This document shows positions 5,459 through 11,099 of a DNA stretch of 11,099 nucleotides, piece after piece. The stretch spans positions 1 through 11,099 of the forward strand of contig JAHKKJ010000059.1 in NCBI GenBank assembly GCA_020027655.1, in the 5' to 3' direction. The position numbers were made by a program, and so were the translations under genes. The notes beneath the pieces were generated by a model. It searched no databases, was not told the origin of the DNA, and worked only from the letters and a program-made list of their open reading frames with translations. This DNA is from Deltaproteobacteria bacterium. Its GTDB lineage: Bacteria; Desulfobacterota; Binatia; UBA9968. Position 1 is the stretch's first letter. Each line of letters opens with the position of its first letter.

Positions 5459-6786
5459 GCGCTGTAGGCGATCAGCTTTTTGATGTCCTGTTGCAATTCC
5501 CCTTCCCATTTCTCAACCAACACGTCGGCGGGGCACTTGCCCTGAAAGAGCAGCGTCTTCAGAGGATTCAAATAGATCGTCTCATCATCGCCCTGGCTGC
5601 TGAGCGCCTTTTGCCGTCGCAATCCCTCCCAGGCGATCTGAAACAGTTCCTTCGCCAAGTCGAGCAGCGAATAGCGCCGGATGCGCGCCGCAAGTGCATC
5701 TCGATGAGAATCAAGATACACTTGCATGCGTTCGTCCCAGCTCCACCCCTTCACCAGGTCCCACGCTGCTTGGAGGCAATCCGAGTCATAGAAAGCTCCT
5801 TTAATAACGGCGGGCAAAGCCGGCATCAGTTCCGGCGGCTGGCTATCTGCCGAACGCACTTCGATGTATCGCTTGATCCGGGTCTCGGGGAAAAGAGTCG
5901 TGAGATGATCGTTCCAATCCTCGATGGTCGCGCGCTCACCGTTGTGGCCTCGCTCCAAGAACTGCCGGAAAGTCATGCTGGTCATGTCGATGTAGTCGTG
6001 ATTGCGAATGATGAAATACATGGGGACGTCCAAGGCGTATTGGACGTAGTGATTGAAGGAAACGTCAGGCAAGAAAGCAAACTTGAGCAAACCGGATCGG
6101 TTCTTGTCCGTATCCGTCCAGATGTGCTCCCGAAAGCTCCGATAACCATTAAGCTGCCCATCGCAAATCGGCGAATTGGCAAACATGCCAATGATGATCG
6201 GTGTCAACCCCATGCCGGTGCGGAACTTTGCCATGGCGTCTTTTTCGTCGCTGTAATCGATATTGGCTTGCACCGTAGCGGTTTGTTTCATCATCCGCTG
6301 TCCGAGAGTCCCCACCTTGGGCATATAAGGACCCATGATGCGATAACGTTTTTTGGGCACCCATTCGATCTCTTCCAGCCGGCTCACCGGTTGCATGCCG
6401 AGGCCCAGAAAAACGATATCCAGTGGATCCGCGACTTCCAACAGCTCGCGAATATGCTGGTTAAATTCAGCATAAGTACAGTGGATGCTATCGCAGGGCT
6501 CGCCGCTGAGTTCAATTTGCCCGCCGGGTTCCAGGGTAATTTGCGCGTTGCCGCGAGCCAAAGCGATGATGTGACCGTCCTGTTCTTCTGGCTCCCACCC
6601 GAAACGTTCGCTCAGCTCCCGCAGAATAAATTCGACCCCCCGCGGTCCGGAATAGGGAATGGCTTTGCCCGTATTCCTGTCGATACCGACCTTTTCATAC
6701 TCGGTCCCGACGCGCCAACGGTCGCGAGTTTTTCCCGCGTCGTGGAAAAAAGCTTCCAGCTCTGCTTTTTTTTCAATGACTGACAT
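5443..6786 (-). CDS. gshA: Glutamate--cysteine ligase (plant/alphaproteobacterial GCS2 type)
   Basis: The enzyme joins glutamate and cysteine with ATP to form gamma-glutamylcysteine, the first step to glutathione. The 447 residues match the GCS2 family, which includes plant and alphaproteobacterial GshA and is distinct from the E. coli form. Seen: WRVGTEYEK (24-32, metal and glutamate site), ITLEPGGQIELSG (83-95), MMKQTATVQANIDYSDE (165-181), the RSFREHIWTDTD region (216-227) and RIKRYIEVRSADSQP in the second half. ATG 6786 lies inside the end of mtnA (14-bp overlap, no clear Shine-Dalgarno), so translation is probably coupled. No gshB is visible, so the glutathione end product is inferred. 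A second possibility, an EgtA-like ligase for ergothioneine, is less likely given the strong GCS2 motifs. Confidence 0.94.
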   Translation of the reverse strand: MSVIEKKAELEAFFHDAGKTRDRWRVGTEYEKVGIDRNTGKAIPYSGPRGVEFILRELSERFGWEPEEQDGHIIALARGNAQITLEPGGQIELSGEPCDSIHCTYAEFNQHIRELLEVADPLDIVFLGLGMQPVSRLEEIEWVPKKRYRIMGPYMPKVGTLGQRMMKQTATVQANIDYSDEKDAMAKFRTGMGLTPIIIGMFANSPICDGQLNGYRSFREHIWTDTDKNRSGLLKFAFLPDVSFNHYVQYALDVPMYFIIRNHDYIDMTSMTFRQFLERGHNGERATIEDWNDHLTTLFPETRIKRYIEVRSADSQPPELMPALPAVIKGAFYDSDCLQAAWDLVKGWSWDERMQVYLDSHRDALAARIRRYSLLDLAKELFQIAWEGLRRQKALSSQGDDETIYLNPLKTLLFQGKCPADVLVEKWEGELQQDIKKLIAYSAYKLP

Positions 6787-7804
6787 GGTTGCGTATATTC
6801 TGCTGATAGGGAGGATGGATCACGCCTTTTTCAGTGATAATCGCCGAGATTAAATCTTGTGAGGTAACGTCAAAGGCCGGATTGAATACCTTGATACCCT
6901 TAGGCGCAAGCGCTCGACCGAACATATGCGATACTTCCTTTGGGTCCCTTTGCTCGATAGGGATGTCTTTCCCCGAGGGGCAGTCAAGGTCAATGGAGGA
7001 AGTCGGCCCCGCCACATAAAATGGAATCCCGTGCCTTTTCGCCAGCACGGCGATGCCGTAGGTTCCGATCTTATTCGCTACGTCGCCGTTGGCGGCAACG
7101 CGGTCGCAACCGACGACCACGGCATCGACCTTGCCTTTTTGCATCAAATAACCCGCCATGTTGTCCGTGATTAACGTGGCGGGGATTTTTTCTTTCTTAA
7201 GCTCCCAGGCGGTCAAACGGGCCCCTTGAAGAAAGGGCCGTGTCTCATTGACCCATACTTCGACCTGTTTCCCTGACTCCTTCATGGCGCGAATGACGCC
7301 GAGGGCTGTTCCATAACCCGCCGTCGCCAACGCGCCGGCGTTGCAGTGTGTCATGATCTGCCTGGCATTGCCTAGAAGACTCGCGCCGAATTTGCCTAAC
7401 TGTTTGTTGGCGGCGATATCCTCTTTATAAATCTTTTGTGCTTCATCTTTAAGTAAGCGCTTGACGCTTTCCACGCCCCGGCTCCGGTTGTCTGTGTAAA
7501 CTTTGCGCATGCGTTCCAGGGCCCAGAATAAGTTTATCGCTGTGGGCCGGGTTTTTGAAAGGGTCATTAAAATACGTTCGAACTCACGATCAAAATTCTT
7601 CTCTTGAGTTTCTGCGGCGCCGAGGGCCACGCCCATGGCCGCCGCCACGCCGATGGCAGGCGCGCCGCGAATCACCATCTCGCGAATGGCCTGCGCCACT
7701 TCCTGGTAGTTGTGGCAAATTCGGTAGACCTCTTTGTGCGGCAACACCCGCTGATCAAGCATAATGATCCGGTCATTCTTCCATTCGATGGTTTTTACGG
7801 CCAC
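6773..7804 (-). CDS. mtnA: S-methyl-5-thioribose-1-phosphate isomerase
   Basis: MtnA converts methylthioribose-1-phosphate to methylthioribulose-1-phosphate in methionine salvage. GTG 7804 is chosen, giving 343 residues beginning VAVKTIEWKNDRI, the usual MtnA start. The longer TTG start at 7855 would lie upstream of the predicted transcript start. Seen: IRGAPAIGVAAA (45-56), THCNAGALATAGYG (152-165) with the catalytic Cys154, NETRPFLQGARLTAWEL (186-202), GCDRVAANGDVANKIGTY (232-249) with the catalytic Asp234, and PFYVAGPTSSID. Archaeal ribose-1,5-bisphosphate isomerases and eIF2B-like proteins are relatives, but these motifs are those of true MtnA. It forms a sulfur-metabolism pair with gshA; other salvage genes are not in the window. 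Confidence 0.95.
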   Translation of the reverse strand: MAVKTIEWKNDRIIMLDQRVLPHKEVYRICHNYQEVAQAIREMVIRGAPAIGVAAAMGVALGAAETQEKNFDREFERILMTLSKTRPTAINLFWALERMRKVYTDNRSRGVESVKRLLKDEAQKIYKEDIAANKQLGKFGASLLGNARQIMTHCNAGALATAGYGTALGVIRAMKESGKQVEVWVNETRPFLQGARLTAWELKKEKIPATLITDNMAGYLMQKGKVDAVVVGCDRVAANGDVANKIGTYGIAVLAKRHGIPFYVAGPTSSIDLDCPSGKDIPIEQRDPKEVSHMFGRALAPKGIKVFNPAFDVTSQDLISAIITEKGVIHPPYQQNIRNHVSH

Positions 7805-7832
7805 GGCGATGTTCCCATTTCGAAAGAGACCG

Positions 7833-7862
7833 AGTATATTAGGTGTGAAAAGCAAGCGTCAA
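7833..7862 (-). promoter_or_regulatory. Candidate sigma-70 promoter of mtnA-gshA
   Basis: TTGACG (7862-7857) and TATACT (7838-7833) are 18 nt apart, each matching five of six consensus bases; this is the best promoter seen in the window. Transcription would begin near 7826, leaving a leader of roughly 20 nt before GTG 7804. Confidence 0.6.
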
Positions 7863-7870
7863 GGCCCGTG

Positions 7871-8113
7871 GTGGATTTCTATCATCTGTTCGGCTATCTC
7901 TCCGGACTCCTTTTCATAAAATCTGAGATGGACCCTGTGACCTTAGTTCGCACGGCCGCTCTCGTGCACATTCTTGATGCAATTCTCTGTCGTGTCATTG
8001 CGGGACACAGCGGACGGCAAAAGCTACCTTGGACTGTCGCGGGCTTGTTCTTTGGCATCTGGGCTTTAGGGACCTTGTTTTTGTTGCCGGCCAAAAAACC
8101 GAAGTATAACTAA
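7871..8113 (+). CDS. Small hydrophobic protein, unknown function
   Basis: This is an 80-residue ORF if started at GTG 7871, or 61 residues from ATG 7928. It has a hydrophobic stretch near VTLVRTAALVHILDAILCRVIAG, a basic linker HSGRQK, then a clear membrane segment WTVAGLFFGIWALGTLFLLP and a basic end AKKPKYN (positive side inside). This reads as a one- or two-span inner-membrane protein. AAGG lies 6 nt before GTG 7871, a weak Shine-Dalgarno; the ATG has none. It diverges from mtnA and converges on acpS, ending 39 bp from it. The frame also stays open leftward across mtnA, but that part is antisense to a real gene. I do not recognise the family. The opposite strand encodes only a low-complexity basic frame, so plus is favoured. 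Confidence 0.5.
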   Translation: MDFYHLFGYLSGLLFIKSEMDPVTLVRTAALVHILDAILCRVIAGHSGRQKLPWTVAGLFFGIWALGTLFLLPAKKPKYN

Positions 8114-8152
8114 GAAGACCGCGTGCCACGGCCAGCTCGTCAGGACGCTTGC

Positions 8153-8542
8153 CTATTGGTCGTCAGCAACGACAAAAGCGAGTCCGTGCTGCCGGGTGTG
8201 CGTGATTGAAAGAGACCAGCGCCGGATTCCTAGTTGCTCCGCGAGCCTTGCGGTTTTATCGTGCAAGACAATCTCCGGTTTGCCGCTGCGGGCGCGCGCG
8301 ACTTCGATGTCGAGCCAACCTACTTTTGAACCCCAGCCTCTTCCCAGAGCTTTCATCACCGCCTCTTTGGCGGCAAATCGTCCGGCATAGCTCTCATAGC
8401 GTCCGCGCCGTTTTCCTTCGCAGTAGTGAATTTCCTTCGCTGTAAAAACCCTCTCACGGAAACGCTTGCCGATCCGCGAGTCTTCCAAGGCTTTTTGAAT
8501 TCGTTCGACTTCCACCATGTCGACGCCAACGCTAAGCACCAT
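8153..8542 (-). CDS. acpS: Holo-[acyl-carrier-protein] synthase
   Basis: AcpS transfers 4'-phosphopantetheine from CoA to a serine of acyl carrier protein, activating it for fatty acid synthesis. ATG 8542 gives 129 residues, near the usual 120-130. The metal and CoA motifs are present: SVGVDMVEVERI (4-15, Asp8) and SYAGRFAAKEAVMKALG (51-67, Glu60). The C-terminal strand SLSITHTRQHGLAFVVA follows (the 'S-I-S-H' block, here SITHT). The frame is open to 8689, but the extra 49 residues are not AcpS-like. No Shine-Dalgarno is obvious. It uses CoA, the end product of the pathway fed by panB and panC in this window, though it is not in their operon. Usual neighbours such as pdxJ or nnrE are absent. 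Confidence 0.95.
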   Translation of the reverse strand: MVLSVGVDMVEVERIQKALEDSRIGKRFRERVFTAKEIHYCEGKRRGRYESYAGRFAAKEAVMKALGRGWGSKVGWLDIEVARARSGKPEIVLHDKTARLAEQLGIRRWSLSITHTRQHGLAFVVADDQ

Positions 8543-8729
8543 GAAACAAAGTTTGCCCCGCGCTGGAAACGCTGTCAATAAGACTGGACTCGCCGGTGGC
8601 TCCACAGCACGATGGCACGATAAACCTGCAGCCCCGGTTTGAATCATCTTATAATGAGAAGGAATGTAAATACTGGCTGGACGGGGCAAACTCAGGGTCT
8701 CGTCAAAGTCGTGTTGAGCAGATGAAAAT

Positions 8730-8795
8730 CCCTCTAAATCTCCCTTTGCAAAGGGAGACTTTCTATTCCGGCCCCTTTTTCAAAAGGGGGGAATA
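8730..8795. repeat. Twin palindromic intergenic element
   Basis: Two palindromes lie 14 bp apart: CTCCCTTTGCAAAGGGAG (8740-8757, perfect, 18 bp) and CCCCTTTT-TC-AAAAGGGG (8772-8789). They are flanked by AAATCCCTCTAAAT on the left. This is the layout of the 'AATCCCC...CCCTTT..AAAGGG' repeats scattered in many uncultivated bacterial genomes; the right flank is degraded here. Confidence 0.7.
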
Positions 8796-8960
8796 TCAGC
8801 ACACGAAGGCAAATTTCGAGCTGTCCCCATCGGGATACGGAATTCACTGGCCGGAGTTAGCGCGGATTATTTATGCAGCATCTCGTTTCTTGCCTAACGA
8901 TTTTAGAAAGCCCTTATTTGTAAGCGTCAGCCGGAGTCTATTTGGAACCTTGATTTCTGC

Positions 8961-8988
8961 TTGACCCAAAAGCACGTCCTCGGATACG
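8961..8988 (+). promoter_or_regulatory. Weak candidate promoter of the binding-protein gene
   Basis: TTGACC (8961-8966) matches five of six -35 bases. Sixteen nt further lies GATACG, which matches only three of six. Placement 40 bp before the start codon is reasonable, but the -10 box is poor. Confidence 0.25.
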
Positions 8989-9028
8989 CTCCGACTGCAA
9001 AGCTGTCAACCATCAGTGAGGTGGGGCT

Positions 9029-10018
9029 ATGAAAAACATTTTTGGTCTGATCGCAATCATGGTGGCGCTGGTGGGGTATGGAGCTGTCGCCGAGGCGCAG
9101 CAGCCGAAGAAAGTCCCGCTGTTAGGGTATCTATCGGCGCAAGATCCAGCTCGTGAGTCCACCCGTGCCGAGGCAATTCGGCTGGCTCTGCGCGAGCGTG
9201 GCTACATCGAAGGACAGAACATCGCCATCGAGTACCGATATGCGGAGGGAAAGAGCGGTCGCCCGCCTGAGCTTGCGGCAGAGCTGGTGCGTCTCAAGGT
9301 TGATATCATCCTGGTAACAGGAGGGGAGGCAGGGATCCGGGCGGCCAAGAATGCGACCAAGACGATTCCCATCGTTATGATGGGCTCTTCGGTCGATCCT
9401 GTCGAGGCAGGCATAGTTGACAGCCTTGCCCATCCCGGTGGCAACGTCACCGGCCTTGCAAACCTGACCGGAGAATTAGGCGGTAAGCGGCTGGAGTTGC
9501 TCAAAGAAGCCGTTCCAAAACTTGCCCGTGTCGCGGTTCTCTACGAGCCAGCCAATCGGAACCATGAACTCGAGCTGAAAGAGGTTCAGACCGCCGCACG
9601 TCCGCTGGGGTTAACTGTTCGGTCTTGGGAAGTACGAGATGCGAACGGTTTCGAGCAGGTCTTTGCTGCGCTAAACAAGCAGCGCCCGGATGGACTCTAC
9701 GTGCTTGGGGGCGCGCTAATGCGTACTAACGAAAAACGGATTGTGGGCTTTGCTTTAAAGAGCCGGTTACCGTCGGTGTACACCAACAGAGAATCTGTAG
9801 ATGCCGGTGGGCTCATGTCCTACAACGCGGACCCTGCGGACAGCTACCGGCGCGTAGCTTATTACGTGGACAGAATCCTGAAGGGAGCCAAGCCTGCCGA
9901 TCTGCCTGTGGAGAGACCGACCAGGTTCGAGCTGGTGATTAATCTGAAGACCGCGAAGCAGATCGGCCTGACGATTCCGCCGGACGTGCTCGCCCGGGCG
10001 AATAAGTTGATCAAGTGA
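9029..10018 (+). CDS. ABC transporter substrate-binding protein (ABC_sub_bind/TrpX-like family)
   Basis: This is a secreted or periplasmic solute-binding protein of 329 residues, typical for this family. The signal peptide MKNIFGLIAIMVALVGYGAV ends in AEA before QQPKK (cleavage near 23/24). Seen in order: VPLLGYLS (29-36), the family block LRERGYIEGQNIAIEYRYAEG (about 53-73), ELAAELVRLKVDIILVTGG (about 80-98), TIPIVMMGSSVDPVEAGIV (about 111-129), AHPGGNVTG, a second lobe with VAVLYEP, and a C-terminal half ending in VINLKTAKQIGLTIPPDVL, a hallmark of this family. GAGGTGG ends 5 nt before the ATG. No permease or ATPase gene is beside it, so this is an orphan binding protein; the ligand is unknown. 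A broken relative lies at 10699. Confidence 0.93.
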   Translation: MKNIFGLIAIMVALVGYGAVAEAQQPKKVPLLGYLSAQDPARESTRAEAIRLALRERGYIEGQNIAIEYRYAEGKSGRPPELAAELVRLKVDIILVTGGEAGIRAAKNATKTIPIVMMGSSVDPVEAGIVDSLAHPGGNVTGLANLTGELGGKRLELLKEAVPKLARVAVLYEPANRNHELELKEVQTAARPLGLTVRSWEVRDANGFEQVFAALNKQRPDGLYVLGGALMRTNEKRIVGFALKSRLPSVYTNRESVDAGGLMSYNADPADSYRRVAYYVDRILKGAKPADLPVERPTRFELVINLKTAKQIGLTIPPDVLARANKLIK

Positions 10019-10178
10019 AAAAACCGTGAGGTGTGTAAAGGGTAAGGCGTGAAACATCATTGCCGGGATGGAGTGAGACGCAATCCGGGACTTGTTTTCC
10101 CAGTTCTGGATTTCGCTGCGCTAAGTTCAGGCTACAAGGCGCCTATCGGTTGTCGTACAGGTTAAAAAACGGCGCAGC

Positions 10179-10469
10179 TCAGCGAACCAAAGCATCGACG
10201 ACCGCTTGGGGATTTGCGGCCGCTACTTTTAGCAGCGCTTGCGCTGGGCCTTCCGGACGCCGCCGACCCTGCTGCCAGTTCTGAAGCGTTGCCACACTGA
10301 CTCCGATCATCGCGGCAAAGTCGCCTTGAGATAGACCAAGCTTGTTTCGAATGGCTCGAACATCGACCGGCTTCAGGTTGAAAACACGGGAAGCTTTCAT
10401 TTCACCGCGCCGGATTTTTCCCGCTTGTTTCACGCTGGCGACGAGTTTTGCGAATTCGATCTTATTCAT
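10179..10469 (-). CDS. XRE-family antitoxin-like DNA-binding protein (HigA/NadS-like)
   Basis: The 96-residue protein has an N-terminal VKQAGKIRRGEMKASRVF stretch (13-30) and then a Cro/C1-type helix-turn-helix, VRAIRNKLGLSQGDFAAMIGVS (37-58) with the recognition helix VATLQNWQQGRRRP (59-72). It ends in an amphipathic tail PAQALLKVAAANPQAVVDAL. This is the layout of NadS/HigA-type antitoxins, which bind a RelE/HigB-like toxin and repress their own operon. In such pairs the toxin is encoded first; here only its last 33 codons remain just upstream, with the stop 6 nt before this ATG. Thus it appears to be an orphan antitoxin. No promoter of its own is evident. The antitoxin fold is well supported; the pairing is inference. 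Confidence 0.88.
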   Translation of the reverse strand: MNKIEFAKLVASVKQAGKIRRGEMKASRVFNLKPVDVRAIRNKLGLSQGDFAAMIGVSVATLQNWQQGRRRPEGPAQALLKVAAANPQAVVDALVR

Positions 10470-10475
10470 TTTTAT

Positions 10476-10577
10476 TCATTTTAGATTCTCCTTGACGAGT
10501 TTGCTCAAAGTCCTCAATTGCTCCCGCGTGAGATCCTCTTGGCGGCTTTTGGCGTATATGAAAAGCCTGGATGACAA
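10476..10577 (-). pseudogene. C-terminal remnant of a RelE/HigB-like toxin
   Basis: The minus frame from 10577 to the TGA at 10476 reads LSSRLFIYAKSRQEDLTREQ and then LRTLSKLVKENLK. This matches the end of RelE/HigB-type toxins paired with NadS-like antitoxins (an LFLYAKS-x2-DLT-x2-Q pattern and a closing lysine-rich helix). TAG at 10580-10578 closes the frame upstream, and none of the other minus frames continues the toxin fold, so most of the gene is gone. The stop lies 6 nt before the antitoxin ATG, the usual tight toxin-antitoxin spacing. A short functional peptide starting at TTG 10577 is unlikely. Confidence 0.65.
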
Positions 10578-10633
10578 CTAAGGTTAGCGATTACGATATC
10601 GTTCCTTCTACCTCAGGAGTAGGATGAGGCTCG

Positions 10634-10660
10634 CTCCCGCGTCGAGTCGCGTCGCGGGAG
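10634..10660. repeat. GC-rich inverted repeat
   Basis: CTCCCGCG (10634-10641) pairs with CGCGGGAG (10653-10660) across an 11-nt loop that itself contains GTCG repeats. There is no T-run on either side, so it is not an intrinsic terminator. It lies between the toxin remnant and the start of the broken binding-protein gene. Confidence 0.6.
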
Positions 10661-10686
10661 AGGGGTTGCAAATTAGAGTTGCGATG

Positions 10687-10691
10687 AGGAG
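10687..10691 (+). promoter_or_regulatory. Ribosome binding site of the broken binding-protein gene
   Basis: AGGAG lies 7 nt before ATG 10699. A near-ideal site before a signal peptide shows that the start is real although the frame breaks further on. Confidence 0.65.
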
Positions 10692-10698
10692 AAAACCC

Positions 10699-11032
10699 AT
10701 GATGAAAAAAATCTCTCTCGGCGCAGTTGCCGCTTTTATTCTGGCAATTGGCCATCTCGCCCAAGCAGCAGCCAACGAAAACCCCGCGCATAGGTTACAT
10801 AGCTACTGCCTTCCCTTCCTCTACCCCGGCCCGCATCGAGGCATTCCGGCAGGGGCTCCGCGATCTTGGGTACGTGGAGGGGAAAAACATTGTCATTGAG
10901 TCTCGCTACGCAGAGGGAAAACTCGATCGCCTCCCCGCGCTTGCGGCCGAGCTAGTTTCTGTCGCGAAACTGCTTTTCATCGCCGGTGTCACGAGGCGCG
11001 CCATGAAAAGTCAGCATTTTTTTCGACGTTGA
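10699..11032 (+). pseudogene. Broken ABC_sub_bind-type substrate-binding protein gene
   Basis: ATG 10699 opens a signal peptide (MMKKISLGAVAAFILAIGHL, then AQAA). In that frame homology ends after about 25 residues. The reading moves by one base near 10765-10780, after which another frame gives QQPTKTPRIGYIA, then FRQGLRDLGYVEGKNIVIES, then RYAEGKLDRLPALAAELV. This closely matches the intact protein at 9029 (RYAEGKSGRPPELAAELV). After about position 10960 the match stops: instead of the expected VDIILVTGG strand the frame reads SVAKLLFIAGVTRRAMKSQH and ends at TGA 11032. So the gene has a frameshift plus loss of roughly the last two-thirds. A sequencing slip could explain the frameshift but not the lost C-terminus. 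Confidence 0.8.
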
Positions 11033-11099
11033 AGAGCTAGCATTCTTGGGTTGAAACAATCTCGAAAACAGAACTCGTCCCCGATCGTCAGGTCCGATC

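Larger units (their letters stand above)
8543..9028. other. Gene-poor stretch between acpS and the binding-protein gene
   Basis: 486 bp without a credible gene. A plus-strand open frame (8596-8964) lacks a Shine-Dalgarno, reads through the twin palindromes and resembles no family. The stretch holds the repeat at 8730-8795, a weak promoter near 8961-8988 and the ribosome binding site of the next gene. Confidence 0.6.

Noticed and set aside
5491..6783. 430-codon plus-strand open frame opposite gshA
   Set aside because: It lies almost wholly antisense to gshA, whose motifs are certain. The translation resembles no family and has the composition of a codon-bias shadow.
7604..7870. Longer start of the small membrane protein, reaching into mtnA
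   Set aside because: This part is antisense to the mtnA coding sequence and its promoter and shows no protein-like pattern.
8596..8964. 122-codon plus-strand frame between acpS and the binding-protein gene
   Set aside because: It runs through two palindromes, has no ribosome binding site and no recognisable domain.

Overview
The window carries mostly housekeeping genes of a mesophilic-looking bacterium with balanced to mid-50s GC (judged by eye). It shows single-copy core genes, several independent ABC substrate-binding proteins, short inverted tandem repeats between genes, and a methionine-salvage/glutathione pair. Together these fit a metagenomic lineage of the broad 'deltaproteobacterial' kind (Binatia-, Desulfobacterota- or Methylomirabilota-like). 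That placement is inference; nothing here fixes the phylum.

Left block (1-4316, all minus strand, read right to left): deoxynucleoside kinase, panB, panC, a DUF502 membrane protein, smpB, the tmRNA gene ssrA, and the first 30 codons of a secreted protein that runs off the left edge. panB and panC supply two pantothenate steps. smpB and ssrA are both parts of trans-translation and lie next to each other. A terminator-like hairpin sits directly before the panB ribosome binding site. Two inverted short-tandem-repeat elements lie in the panB/panC and smpB/ssrA gaps.

Middle block (4376-8542): nagZ (plus) starts from a promoter that would give an almost leaderless mRNA, and its end overlaps that of gshA by 16 bp. 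mtnA and gshA (minus) form a two-gene unit with 14 bp of overlap, behind a good sigma-70-type promoter. A small membrane-protein ORF diverges from mtnA. acpS (minus) follows.

Right block (8543-11099) looks more fluid. It has a 486-bp gap with twin palindromes, an intact ABC_sub_bind-type substrate-binding protein, an orphan XRE/HigA-like antitoxin preceded by only the last 33 codons of its presumed toxin, and a second ABC_sub_bind gene broken by a frameshift and a lost C-terminus.

I see no clearly new multi-gene system. The most useful observations are the inverted heptamer/octamer repeats, the possible panB attenuator, the decaying toxin-antitoxin and binding-protein region, and the fully readable tmRNA tag.
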